42,407 nucleotides of DNA from an uncultured Anaerococcus sp. Its GTDB lineage: Bacteria; Bacillota; Clostridia; Tissierellales; Peptoniphilaceae. The translations under genes and the position numbers were made by a program. This document shows positions 33,784 to 42,045 of this stretch, piece by piece. The stretch is from the NCBI RefSeq assembly GCF_943908415.1, contig NZ_CALTSY010000017.1, positions 1 to 42,407 on the forward strand, given 5' to 3'. The notes below the pieces were generated by a model. That model ran no database searches. It had not been told where the DNA came from and saw nothing but the letters and a program-made list of their open reading frames with translations. Each line of letters begins with the position of its first letter. The first letter of the stretch is position 1.

Positions 33784-35196
33784 CTATTTAATATGATCCT
33801 CATCAATTATACCAGGAGTTGTCATCTCTTTAAAATTAAGAACTCTGTTAAGTTCTTCTTCAGTCATAATTTTTTTAGATAAGACTATCTCTCTTACAGT
33901 TTTTCCAGTGTCTTGAGCTTCATGTGCTATATCAGAACATTTTTCATAACCAATATGAGGTGCTATTGCTGTTACTAGACCAACATTTTCTTCAACTTCT
34001 CTTTCAAGCTTGTCTTTATCAACCTTGATACCGTCTATACAATTTACTCTTAGAGTATATATTGCGCCTTTTAAAGTTTTTAATGATTCGAACATCTTGT
34101 AGAAAATTACAGGTTCAAAAGCATTAAGCTCTAATTGTCCAGCCTCAACTGCCATGGATACTGTCATATCATTACCAATCACAGAAAATGCTACTTGGCT
34201 TACAACTTCTGGTATAACTGGATTTACTTTACCTGGCATGATAGAAGATCCAGCTTGTCTTGCAGGAAGTTTGATATCAGCAATAGCGGATTGTGGTCCT
34301 GATGACATAAGTCTTAAGTCATTACTTATTTTTGACAAACTAGCTGCATATGTTTTTAATATGCTAGAAGCATATAAGAAGCAATCTAGATTTTGAGTTC
34401 CATCAACTAAATCTTCACTTTGTTTAAGATCAAGTCCTGTTATTTCAGATAAAACTCCAACTATCTCGTTTACATATGTAATATCAGCATTTAGTCCAGT
34501 ACCGATAGCTGTTCCACCTAAATTTACACTTGATAGAGCATCTATTGCCATATCAAATCTCTTAAGGTCTCTTTTTATAACAGTAGCGTAAGCTTTGAAT
34601 TCTTGACCTAAACTTATAGGAATGGCATCTTGAAGCTGAGTACGTCCCATCTTTATTACATCTTCAAATTCTTTAGACTTAGCTTCTAATGAATTTATTA
34701 GATTTTTTGTTTCATCAGATAAATCCATAAAGTATCTAATTAATGCAATCTTACCAGCAGTTGGTATGACATCATTTGTTGATTGACCTTTATTAACATC
34801 ATCATTTGGATGTACCTTATCATATACACCTAATCCTCCACCAAGGTACTCATTGGATATATTAGCTACAACTTCATTAATATTCATATTGAAAGAAGTT
34901 CCAGCTCCTCCTTGGATAGGATCAACTATAACGTTTTCTATGTATTCTCCCTCTAATAACTTATCACATGATTTAACTATAGCTTCCTTTTTATCAGTAG
35001 AAATCAAACCTACCTTTTCATTTTCTATGGCACAAGCTTTTTTGACTTCTACCATTGCATTGCGAAAATTTGAATCTGCTTCATATCCTGTAATTTCAAA
35101 GTTTTCTTTAGCTCTTAAAGAATTAGCTCCATAATAAGCATCTTTTTCAACCTTAATTTCACCTATACTGTCATGTTCTAGTCTGTAATCTGTCAT
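33784..35196 (-). CDS. aspA: Aspartate ammonia-lyase
   Basis: AspA splits L-aspartate into fumarate and ammonia. The 470 residues fit the family: DAYYGANSLRAKENF (near 18), QGGAGTSFNMNINEV (near 96), HPNDDVNKGQSTNDVIPT (near 138), MGRTQLQDAIPISLGQEF (near 186) and the superfamily loop GSSIMPGKVNPVIPE (near 318) with the catalytic serine. AYYGANSLRA and QGGAG, rather than WGAQTQRS and TGSGT, mark AspA over fumarase. It is the first gene of the operon aspA-symporter-lysR-fumC-malic enzyme. ATG behind AAAGGA, with a good promoter upstream. Confidence 0.95.
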   Translation of the reverse strand: MTDYRLEHDSIGEIKVEKDAYYGANSLRAKENFEITGYEADSNFRNAMVEVKKACAIENEKVGLISTDKKEAIVKSCDKLLEGEYIENVIVDPIQGGAGTSFNMNINEVVANISNEYLGGGLGVYDKVHPNDDVNKGQSTNDVIPTAGKIALIRYFMDLSDETKNLINSLEAKSKEFEDVIKMGRTQLQDAIPISLGQEFKAYATVIKRDLKRFDMAIDALSSVNLGGTAIGTGLNADITYVNEIVGVLSEITGLDLKQSEDLVDGTQNLDCFLYASSILKTYAASLSKISNDLRLMSSGPQSAIADIKLPARQAGSSIMPGKVNPVIPEVVSQVAFSVIGNDMTVSMAVEAGQLELNAFEPVIFYKMFESLKTLKGAIYTLRVNCIDGIKVDKDKLEREVEENVGLVTAIAPHIGYEKCSDIAHEAQDTGKTVREIVLSKKIMTEEELNRVLNFKEMTTPGIIDEDHIK

Positions 35197-35242
35197 AATA
35201 AATCCTTTCTTATTATCTTCTATGTATTTAAATACTAATACT

Positions 35243-35271
35243 AATATAGGACAAACGTTATCATTTGTAAA
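35243..35271 (-). promoter_or_regulatory. Promoter of the aspA operon with inverted repeat in the spacer
   Basis: TTTACA (35266-35271) and TATATT (35243-35248) are spaced by 17 bp on the minus strand. Within the spacer lies ACAAACG-TTAT-CATTTGT (35251-35268), a near-perfect inverted repeat. A protein bound there would block or remodel the promoter, so it is the best operator candidate for this operon. Confidence 0.65.
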
Positions 35272-35383
35272 ATTATAATTTATTTATTCAATATATAAGT
35301 TACTACTTATGAATAATTATATAATTCTCAAATTAAATTATTTAAGCACAATCTTTAAATCCATTACAAAGATAAAAAGAATA

Positions 35384-35431
35384 TAAAAAAAGCTATCTCA
35401 AATCAATAGTTACATATTGATTTGAGATAGC
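35384..35431 (-). terminator. Terminator after the HAD lipoprotein gene
   Basis: The perfect 17-bp stem GCTATCTCAAATCAATA / TATTGATTTGAGATAGC has a 6-base loop and is followed on the minus strand by TTTTTTTATATTC. It lies 53 bases after the stop codon of the HAD gene. Confidence 0.88.
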
Positions 35432-35483
35432 ATATTAAACAATTAGCTTTTAATGAAAATATTAATCTTTCTAGTTAAATATA

Positions 35484-36641
35484 TTATTTTTCTTCCTTTT
35501 CTACCTTATCCCCATAAATAGTCTTAAATTCATCTTTCATAGAGACAACATTCCATCCTAAGTCTTCCCACTTTTCAGCCTTTTCTTCTGCTTTTTCAGG
35601 GTTACCATAATCCCTTTGATCATCATCTGCTATAAGCATATAAGTTTCTGCCCTATATGGGTTTGATTCACTTACAAATTTACCCATACTGGTGTCACCA
35701 CTACTATTTCCAAAGCATAGAACTGGTTTTCTTCCAATTTCTTGTGCAATTTGAGAAACTTTATTCATCTTTACATTTTTTATAATCAATTCATCAGAAC
35801 GAACAACATCTTCATCATCTTCCATTTCATAATCTAGTCCATCTATTCCATCTTGATCTTCACCCTCTAAGAAAACATCCATGCCTATTACTTGTTCATT
35901 AGGTATATTAAATGATTCTTCAGCTATTACTCTACATAAGTCACGATCAGTTCCACTACAGATATAAACCTTAAAATCATTATCTTGTAAAAATTTAACA
36001 AGTTGAATCATCGGTTTATAAGTTGCATCTTTATACTTTAAATTTTTAAATCCTACTGCATCATTATTTAAAAATTCTTTTACATAGTCTCTGTATTCAT
36101 CTACGGTCATATCAGCAAAAGCTCTAGCACTTTCAATGGAATGTTCCTTTTCTAATTCTTCTGGAATTTCACGAGTTTCTCCAGCTTCTCTTATTTTCTC
36201 TCCCACTTCTTTCATATCATCATCAGCATCAAAATTAGGATCATCTAAAACACGATATGCATACATCCACCATTCTATATAAATAGGAGCAAGTTCTCCA
36301 TATAGAGTACCATCCATATCAAAAACAGCAATTCTATCTTCAATAGGTATGAAATCATCTGATTTAGGGTCGCTAATATCTTTTACATATTCTTCTATAC
36401 TTGATACTGTATGTGAATTATTTGACCAAAGAGAAAAATCTCCTTCTACATAATTAGAATTATCTTTATCAACTTTAACAGAACTAGTCTCTTTAGGTTC
36501 CAGAACTACTGTAGTATTTTCTTCTTTCTGATTAGAATTCATCTCTACATCTTCAGGATTTTGAAGACTACAAGATGATAATACACCTATACTAATGGCA
36601 AAAATGGCTAATAATTGATATAATTTATTCTTAACTTTCAC
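35484..36641 (-). CDS. Lipoprotein HAD-superfamily phosphatase
   Basis: This 385-residue extracytoplasmic lipoprotein has signal peptide MKVKNKLYQLLAIFAISIG and lipobox LSSC. A low-complexity linker reaches residue ~95. The HAD core follows: motif I AVFDMDGTLYGE (near 108, nucleophile Asp plus Asp general acid), motif II VYICSGTDRD (near 226) and motif III/IV LCFGNSSGDTSMGKF (near 309). A helical cap lies between motifs I and II, as in phosphoserine-phosphatase-like members. Secretion suggests release of phosphate from external organic phosphates, but the substrate is unknown. GTG start behind AAAGGAG. Confidence 0.85.
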   Translation of the reverse strand: MKVKNKLYQLLAIFAISIGVLSSCSLQNPEDVEMNSNQKEENTTVVLEPKETSSVKVDKDNSNYVEGDFSLWSNNSHTVSSIEEYVKDISDPKSDDFIPIEDRIAVFDMDGTLYGELAPIYIEWWMYAYRVLDDPNFDADDDMKEVGEKIREAGETREIPEELEKEHSIESARAFADMTVDEYRDYVKEFLNNDAVGFKNLKYKDATYKPMIQLVKFLQDNDFKVYICSGTDRDLCRVIAEESFNIPNEQVIGMDVFLEGEDQDGIDGLDYEMEDDEDVVRSDELIIKNVKMNKVSQIAQEIGRKPVLCFGNSSGDTSMGKFVSESNPYRAETYMLIADDDQRDYGNPEKAEEKAEKWEDLGWNVVSMKDEFKTIYGDKVEKEEK

Positions 36642-36885
36642 TTTTATTCTCCTTTATAATAAGTTGATAGTTATATTTGCCTATAAGTATGTGATTATGT
36701 ATAGATAGAGGGCAAATAGAACATAATATTGAAACTTTTAATTGTTTATATTCTAACATATATAAATTTCTTCTGCAATTGTTTTCATTGCTTTATCCTT
36801 CCCATGAACAGGTAGTTGGAGAATATGAAATTATCTGTAGAAATTACAGAGCAAATATAATAGCCAATAAAACTTTAACTAATAT
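36642..36885. other. Intergenic region between GNAT and HAD genes
   Basis: This stretch contains the HAD gene promoter region and a spaced inverted repeat TATTTGCC / GGCAAATA (36673-36680 and 36711-36718). I see no gene, tRNA or clear terminator for the GNAT gene. Confidence 0.4.
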
Positions 36886-37611
36886 TTAGTCAGCATTAAT
36901 AAATGACATAGCCAGCTTAAAGCCAGCCTTATTAGCTAAATTTATAGATTTTATATGAGAAAATTGAGTTGCGTATATAGGCGTAATATTGGGATTTTCA
37001 TTCATAACTATATAAGCTAAATTATTTACAAGTATAGGCATGATATCTTTGTATTTTTTTTCATAAGAGAACTTCTCAACCCCAAACTCCCATAGGTACT
37101 TAGAATTAACATTAATACCAGTAAGACCAACTAGCTTGTATTTATCATAGTATGCTAGTGCATCCATATCCTCATAGTATCCATCATCAAAAGAAAAACA
37201 CATATGTGATATGCCTTTAAACTTATAAAAATCTTTTTTATCTATTCTATTAAGAATATAATCATTTTTTAACTTTTGGAAATTATCATTTGTTACATAT
37301 ATAGGCCCCATATTTTTTATAGAAATATCAAAGCTATTTAATATATGTTGGAGTTTCAAAATATTAGCAAACTCAAAAAACCATGGAGCAGGATAATCTT
37401 TATATTCATTTTCTAATAGCTCAATTAATTTCTCATTATCAGATCTAAACAATACCTTATTTGGTAAAATATTAATAGCTAATTTATTATTATTGTATGT
37501 AAGAAAACCTAAATCAGATTGATTTACCACAAAGTCATTTGTATCATTGTATAAGCTTTTCCTATCAGTTGAAAAATCATTTAACAATTGCTTTTCTAAA
37601 TTAAAATTCAT
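36886..37611 (-). CDS. GNAT-family N-acetyltransferase
   Basis: This protein of about 241 residues has a GNAT fold in the C-terminal half: KLVGLTGINVNSKYLWEFGV (strand 4 and the substrate side), then KYKDIMPILVNNLAYIVMNE and the terminal SHIKSINLANKAGFKLA typical of the acetyl-CoA-binding end. The N-terminal half (about 1-110) is less conserved and may be a second, degenerate GNAT-like domain. I choose the ATG at 37611, preceded by GGAGG at the right distance; an in-frame ATG four codons upstream overlaps that site. Acceptor unknown. It stands alone between a lipoprotein gene and the 5S-derived repeats. Confidence 0.7.
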   Translation of the reverse strand: MNFNLEKQLLNDFSTDRKSLYNDTNDFVVNQSDLGFLTYNNNKLAINILPNKVLFRSDNEKLIELLENEYKDYPAPWFFEFANILKLQHILNSFDISIKNMGPIYVTNDNFQKLKNDYILNRIDKKDFYKFKGISHMCFSFDDGYYEDMDALAYYDKYKLVGLTGINVNSKYLWEFGVEKFSYEKKYKDIMPILVNNLAYIVMNENPNITPIYATQFSHIKSINLANKAGFKLAMSFINAD

Positions 37612-37667
37612 AAAATCCTCCATATAATATTGTACTTATAAATCTATATATGTATATATTTGTATAC

Positions 37668-37996
37668 TTAAAAAATCTAGTCAAATGACTAAGTCTAAGT
37701 TACTAAACAACTTCCAACAAAATCCAACAAGCTACGCTTATTTATTCGCCATTATCTGGCTGATTTTGGTGTTAAATATGTCAAATCAAGGCATATTTAA
37801 CACTGTACGGTAGGTCGGTCCTAGAGAAGGCGGACGGCCAAACCCGAGTACCATCAGCTTAATGAGGCTAACTTCTGTGTTCGGTATACATAAACATGCC
37901 TTGATTTGGCATGTTTATGTCGGAAACTTAGCGCAGAAGCGCTTATGAGCTTGCGTAGCAAGCGGGTTTCCGTGACAGGTGTAATAAATTTGTACT
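37668..37996 (-). repeat. 5S rRNA-derived expanded unit 1
   Basis: This is a degenerate 5S-like sequence on the minus strand, ending in the hairpin-T-run (AGTCATTTGACT, then TTTTTT) also found after the real 5S. Recognisable 5S blocks are GATGGTACTCGG, ACCGAACACAGAAG and ACACCTGT. Three insertions break it: a hairpin region at about 37713-37803 near the 3' helix, about 37812-37845 in the helix IV loop, and about 37892-37975 in loop C, the last folding into ATAAACATGCC/GGCATGTTTAT and GGAAAC/GTTTCC hairpins. The 5' helix I strand is absent. Confidence 0.7.
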
Positions 37997-38044
37997 AAAA
38001 AAGACTCAGCCAAATGACTAAGTCTTAATTATTTAGCAACTTCC
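37869..38044. repeat. Left copy of a 176-bp direct repeat flanking the copper island
   Basis: This segment spans the 3' part of unit 1 and the start of unit 2. It matches 41919-42094 base for base with only about a dozen substitutions and no gaps, exactly 4050 bp apart. Shared blocks include CTTCTGTGTTCGGTATA, AAACATGCCTTGA and GTTTCCGTGACAGGTG. Confidence 0.85.
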
Positions 38045-38300
38045 ACCAAAACCCATTAGCTGCGCTAATTCACCGCCACTCCCGTGGCTTGTTTTGGGGT
38101 TAAATGTGCCAAATTAAGGCACATCTAACACTGACCGGGATTCGGTCCTAAAGGAAGCGGGCGGCCAGTTGCGAGTACCATTGGCGAATGAGGCTTTCGG
38201 CTACGCCGACAATTCCATGGGTCTCATGATTTTGAGACATACATGGTGCTCTATTAGCCGAACTCGCTTATTTTCTGTGTTCACTATAGGCCAATATACC
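37997..38300 (-). repeat. 5S rRNA-derived expanded unit 2
   Basis: This second unit is in the same orientation, beginning with the same terminator-like hairpin (AGACTTAGTCATTTG, then GCTGAGTCTTTTTT). 5S blocks are more eroded (AATGGTACTCGC, GAACACAG). Insertions again form hairpins: CCAAAAC/GTTTTGG and ATGTGCC/GGCACAT in 38046-38130, GGCGTAGCCG near 38196-38210, and TCTCATGATTTTGAGA near 38222. No loop C insertion of the unit 1 type is visible; the unit decays after about 38300 towards the copB 3' end. Confidence 0.6.
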
Positions 38301-38311
38301 TTATTTGGGTC

Positions 38312-38351
38312 AAGGAAGAGATGATTTTCATAGTACTCCCATCTCTTCCTT
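38312..38351. repeat. Inverted repeat at the left edge of the copper island
   Basis: The perfect 12-bp arms AAGGAAGAGATG and CATCTCTTCCTT are separated by 16 bases. It lies about 65 bases downstream of the copB stop. There is no T-run on the minus strand, so it may be a weak terminator for copY-copB or an element end. Confidence 0.6.
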
Positions 38352-38416
38352 TCCTGTAAAACTATTGTTTTTTATTCTTTTAGGAGTTTCAATTATTCTA
38401 TATGTTAACAGTCATT

Positions 38417-40519
38417 TTATTTTGAATCTAATCTTAATAAAATAGCATTAATTGCGACTAAGACTGTTGACACAGACATTAGAATTGCTCCTACTGCAGG
38501 GCTTAATGTGATACCAATAGGGGCCAAAATTCCCGCAGCTAGAGGGATAGCTATAAAGTTATAGCCGGCTCCCCAAAAGAGATTTTGTTTCATTTTACGA
38601 GTTGTTTTTTGTGCTAATTCAATGAATGATTCAATATCTCCTGGATCGGATTGAGTCAATATGACATCTGCTGAATCCAATGCAACTTGAGTCCCAGCAC
38701 CAACAGCTATACCAACGTCTGCCAAGGCAAGAGAAGGAGCATCATTGACACCGTCACCTACCATGATAACTTTCTTTCCCTCATCTTTAAGTGTTTTAAC
38801 TAACTCATATTTGTCTTGTGGAGATTGATTTGATCTATATTCAATCCCTAAATCTTCTGATACACCTAAAGCCGCTTTTTCATTATCACCTGTTGCCATA
38901 ATCGGCTCTATATTGTTCTTTTTAAGAGCTTTTATTAACTCTTTGCTGGTTGGCTTTAATTCATCTCCTAAAGCTACAGCGCCAATGGCATCATCGTTTT
39001 CTACTAAGACACTGAGAGTAGCTCCTTTTGGAATATCAATATCCAGATTACGTCCATATGCTTTTTGGCTGATTAATTGGTAACTATGCTCTTTAGCTTT
39101 ACCTTCTACCCCAGCACCGGAAATCACATCAATTGAATCAAATGATACTGGATTTATACCTTGCTGCTTAGCGAAACTAATAATTGATTGAGCAATTGGG
39201 TGGCTAGACCCTCCTTCAATACCTGCCAACAAGGCAGTGATTTCCTCTTTTGTATATTTGTTATTAAGAAGTTTTACATCTAATACTTTAAACTCACCAG
39301 TTGTTAAAGTACCTGTTTTATCTAAAATCATCACATCTGCATCTTGAGCTATTTCTAAAGACTGGCGGTCTTTTACTAGTAAGCCACGGCTAGCTCCTAA
39401 GCTTGTGCTACGGGCGGTTACCAATGGAATAGCAAGACCCAATGCATGTGGACAAGCTATAACTAATGTTGTGATAGCAAATTTTACTGCCATTGGAATA
39501 TCTGCTATAAGCGTCCACACTACAAAAGCTATTAGTGCGGCAATGACCGCAATATAGAAGAGCCACCCCGCAACCTTTTGTGCAATATTTTCTGCACGAG
39601 AAGGTTGACTTTGAGCTTGACTGATTAAATCCTGTACTTGAGAGATAAAGGACTTATCACCTGTCTCAAGCACTTTAATATAAAGAACCCCTTCTCCATT
39701 TGTTGAGCCCCCGATTACTTCATCGCCAGGGCCTTTTTTTACTGCTTTTGACTCCCCAGTTAGAAGAGCTTCATTTAAACGTGATTCGCCACGCTCGATG
39801 GTTCCGTCTGCTGGCACATTTTCTCCGGCTTGAACACGAATTAAATCACCTACCTTTAAGTCAGCAACTGGACGTGTTTCAATGGAATCATCTTCTAATA
39901 CAACATGAGCATCTTTCGGCACTAACTTAGCCAATTCTGCTTGTGCATCTCCTGCTTCTCCAATAGTTTTCATCTCAATCCAGTGACCTAATAACATGAT
40001 TAATAGTAATGAAGCAAATTCAAAGAAAAAGTCCATGACCTGTTCACCCGTTACGTAGCTAGTGATAACAGCATAAACACTATATAAATATGAAACACTT
40101 ATACCTAAAGAAACGAGTGCCATCATTCCAGGTTCTTTTTGTTTAAATTCGTCAACTGCCCCTTGATAGAATGGACGTCCACCATAAATAATTAATATAG
40201 TAGATAAAATAGCTACTACAATATCAGAATAGGGAAAAGTAAACTGGAATGGTAGGTCAAACCCAGCCATAGGGGATAAGAGCATAATAATGATACCTAG
40301 TGGTAATGACTTTAAGAAAAGTTCCTTAAAGTTACCGTGATGATGGTGCTCATGCCCACTGTGCCCACTGTGCCCGCTGTGATCATGCCCAGCATGATGT
40401 TCTTGATGTTGATCCTTATGGTCTCCATGTTCATCTGTGATTCCATGCTCGTGTTTTAACTTATCCATGTCGTCATAATCATGGTGATTATGGGACGAAT
40501 ATCTATTGTCATTATTCAT
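38417..40519 (-). CDS. copB: Copper-exporting P-type ATPase CopB
   Basis: This 700-residue P1B-type ATPase pumps copper (or silver) out of the cell. The N-terminus is rich in histidine (about residues 9-62, with HSGHSGHSGHEHHHHG-like runs) instead of CXXC domains. The membrane metal-site motif is CPHALGLAIPL (near 356), the CPH form characteristic of the CopB subgroup rather than CPC of CopA. Catalytic motifs are LLTGES, DKTGTLTTG (phosphorylated Asp near 397), a HP motif in SSHPIAQS and GDGVNDAPSLA. ATG behind AAGGAGG. Less AT-rich than the neighbours and closely resembling lactic-acid-bacterial or enterococcal versions, so probably acquired. Confidence 0.95.
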   Translation of the reverse strand: MNNDNRYSSHNHHDYDDMDKLKHEHGITDEHGDHKDQHQEHHAGHDHSGHSGHSGHEHHHHGNFKELFLKSLPLGIIIMLLSPMAGFDLPFQFTFPYSDIVVAILSTILIIYGGRPFYQGAVDEFKQKEPGMMALVSLGISVSYLYSVYAVITSYVTGEQVMDFFFEFASLLLIMLLGHWIEMKTIGEAGDAQAELAKLVPKDAHVVLEDDSIETRPVADLKVGDLIRVQAGENVPADGTIERGESRLNEALLTGESKAVKKGPGDEVIGGSTNGEGVLYIKVLETGDKSFISQVQDLISQAQSQPSRAENIAQKVAGWLFYIAVIAALIAFVVWTLIADIPMAVKFAITTLVIACPHALGLAIPLVTARSTSLGASRGLLVKDRQSLEIAQDADVMILDKTGTLTTGEFKVLDVKLLNNKYTKEEITALLAGIEGGSSHPIAQSIISFAKQQGINPVSFDSIDVISGAGVEGKAKEHSYQLISQKAYGRNLDIDIPKGATLSVLVENDDAIGAVALGDELKPTSKELIKALKKNNIEPIMATGDNEKAALGVSEDLGIEYRSNQSPQDKYELVKTLKDEGKKVIMVGDGVNDAPSLALADVGIAVGAGTQVALDSADVILTQSDPGDIESFIELAQKTTRKMKQNLFWGAGYNFIAIPLAAGILAPIGITLSPAVGAILMSVSTVLVAINAILLRLDSK

Positions 40520-40538
40520 TTTAAATTCCTCCTTATGC

Positions 40539-40988
40539 TTAATGATGATGTAAATGACATTTGCATTGTCCTTCTGGACAATTGCAATCCACTTCTTCTA
40601 CTGCGAAAGATTTTTTCATCTCTAATATTTTTTCTAGTCGATCTATATCATCGAAGCTTAAGACATGATCTTCAATGATGTTTCCTATTACATTTCCAAC
40701 TTTCTTTCGACAAATACGGTTAAAAATATCCTCTGTATAATCACTTACCGCCTCTTTCTCTTCAATATTGGCAGTATAAATAAACTTTCTACCTTCCTGC
40801 TCTGTATTTAGTACGCCTTTTTCAACTAGTCGACCTAAGATTGTTTTGATAGTGGATTGTGTCCAGTCCGTTTTATCTTTCAATATGGAAATTACTTCTT
40901 TACTTGTTACTTGGTCATTTGCCCAAACTACACGCATGACTTCCCATTCAGCATCTGTGATATGAGGATTAACTGCTATTTTACTCAT
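40539..40988 (-). CDS. copY: CopY-family copper-responsive repressor
   Basis: This is a ~149-residue repressor of the BlaI/MecI/CopY winged-helix family. The N-terminal domain reads ITDAEWEVMRVVWAND then TQSTIKTILGRLVEKG (recognition helix). The C-terminus ends with CNCPEGQCKC (CxCx4CxC), the CopY metal hook where Cu(I) displaces zinc and releases DNA, then a His-rich tail CHLHHH. I choose the ATG at 40988, with GGAGG upstream; thirteen further open codons lie inside the operator. It starts the copY-copB operon, 19 bases before copB, and has two operator copies upstream. Confidence 0.93.
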   Translation of the reverse strand: MSKIAVNPHITDAEWEVMRVVWANDQVTSKEVISILKDKTDWTQSTIKTILGRLVEKGVLNTEQEGRKFIYTANIEEKEAVSDYTEDIFNRICRKKVGNVIGNIIEDHVLSFDDIDRLEKILEMKKSFAVEEVDCNCPEGQCKCHLHHH

Positions 40989-41006
40989 TCTCTTTCCCTC
41001 CTTATT

Positions 41007-41055
41007 GTTTACAATAGTAAACTTCAATTCTTAAAATAAGTTTACTATTGTAAAC
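41007..41055 (-). promoter_or_regulatory. Twin CopY-type operators and promoter
   Basis: GTTTACAATAGTAAAC (41007-41022) and its exact reverse complement GTTTACTATTGTAAAC (41040-41055) lie 33 bp apart, about three helical turns. Each is itself a near-palindrome with TTTAC/GTAAA arms, in line with BlaI/CopY-type sites built on TACA/TGTA. The upstream copy supplies TTTACA as a -35 on the minus strand; a -10 (AGAATT-like) falls between the copies. Confidence 0.75.
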
Positions 41056-41082
41056 CCATCTTGTCAAGTATTTTTTTAATAA

Positions 41083-41414
41083 AAGTATCTAACAGATGTG
41101 ACAGAATTTAGAATCAAAGGACTTGAACAAATATTGTATTTATCATCAATACTAGATTTGTACATAAGAAGATGGTCAACTAGTAATATACTCAGACCAG
41201 TGGGGATTACTACCAACATAGTTCATGGTCTAGTAGACTTAGAAAACTAAACATAAGATAAAATATGTCAATAAAATGGAGTTGCCTAGACAATTGACCA
41301 ATGAATAACTTCTTTTGGATACTAAAACAAGAAATGTCCTATAGTGTAGAATTCAATAATTATGATAAATTGAGAAAGAATAGAGTCATATATGAAATGG
41401 TACAACTAAGATAA
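41083..41414 (+). pseudogene. Decayed IS3-family transposase (OrfB) remnant
   Basis: Two fragments of a DDE transposase of the IS3/IS150 type lie in different frames. 41083-41250 reads TDVTEFRIKGLEQILYLSSI then LDLY, the first catalytic-aspartate region (DVTEF). 41277-41414 reads SCLDN, an in-frame TGA, then PMNNFFWILKQEMSY, equivalent to GNCLDN..ENFFGxLK, the third catalytic (Glu, here Asn) region. The part between them is lost and the frame shifts. No intact terminal inverted repeats are visible. It lies beside the copper operon, at the right edge of the island. Confidence 0.85.
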
Positions 41415-41518
41415 AATTAAATGAAATGTCACTGTTGATTACAATTCACTTAAAACATATTAAGCTTCAATGTTTACGGATTCAGCTCTCATTCAATGGA
41501 TTTGCCAATACTTCGGAG

Positions 41519-41800
41519 ATCCTTTTTTTAAACAAGCCAGACTTGCTTGTTTTCTATATTCGGTATACATAAACACCTTTGATTGTAAGTTCAGGGTTCG
41601 AACACAATTGTTTACCCCAAAAACTAAAGCTATAGCACGTAAAAGTTCGATAGAACCGACTTTCGTAAAGGACGGAAGAAGGTAAATAGCCGCTGATTTT
41701 GGGTCCAGTAGCACGGACACAATTATTTATGCCGAAAATTAAGTGAGGTAGCGCAGGAGAGTTTGTGAAGCAAACGGGTTTTCGTGTCAGGTGTATATAC
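41519..41800 (-). repeat. 5S rRNA-derived unit 3, strongly diverged
   Basis: This retains only fragments: TATACCGAATATAGAAA (5S ACCGAACACAGAAG), a GTTTAT hairpin half and a loop C insertion arm (AGTTTGTGAAGCAAACGGG and GTGTCAGGTGTA on the plus strand). A further insertion contains a tandem pair of ~29-base segments (41599-41627 and 41714-41742, ACACAATT..TTTA..CC.AAAA.TAA), period 115. Open frames across it are a by-product of the repeat and do not look coding. Confidence 0.5.
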
Positions 41801-42045
41801 AAAAAAGACCTAGCCCTTAGACTAAGTCTTGATTGTTTAGCAACTTCCTACTCTACCGGGAGGTCAGTCCTAAAGGAGGCGGACGGCCAGTTCCGAGTAC
41901 CATCGGCGTTAGTAAGCTTAACTTCTGTGTTCGGTATATATAAACATGCCTTGACTTGGCATGTTTATGCAGGAAACTTAGCGCAGGAGCGCTTAGGGGC
42001 TTGCGTAGCAAGCGGGTTTCCGTGACAGGTGTAATAAATTTGTAC
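41801..42045 (-). repeat. 5S rRNA-derived expanded unit 4, best preserved
   Basis: On the minus strand the 5S body is nearly intact: ACACCTGT, ATACCGAACACAGAAG, AACGCCGATGGTACTCGG, CCTCCCGGTAGAGTAGGAAG. Two insertions replace short loops: about 86 bases in loop C (41939-42024, forming three hairpins) and about 27 bases in the helix IV tetraloop (41866-41891). The 5' helix I strand is missing, but TTAGTA before ACACCTGT can pair with TACTAA at the helix II position, in place of CUAGG/CCUAG of the real 5S. It ends in its own hairpin and TTTTTT (41801-41830). Confidence 0.75.

Noticed and set aside
35251..35268. Possible catabolite-repression cre site upstream of aspA
   Set aside because: Only the central AACGTT fits; several conserved cre positions differ, so a local operator is the better reading.
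37668..38300. Hairpin-rich GC stretches considered as tRNA genes or group II intron pieces
   Set aside because: No cloverleaf or T-arm GTTCGA context with paired acceptor was found; conserved blocks match 5S rRNA instead.
41583..41610. GGTTCGAAC block resembling a tRNA T-arm
   Set aside because: No matching acceptor, anticodon or D-arm sequence lies at the right distances; it falls inside a repeat insertion.
41493..42025. Several open frames of 70-86 codons on both strands across the 5S-derived units
   Set aside because: They overlap each other and 5S-like sequence, have no ribosome sites, and arise from repeat structure.
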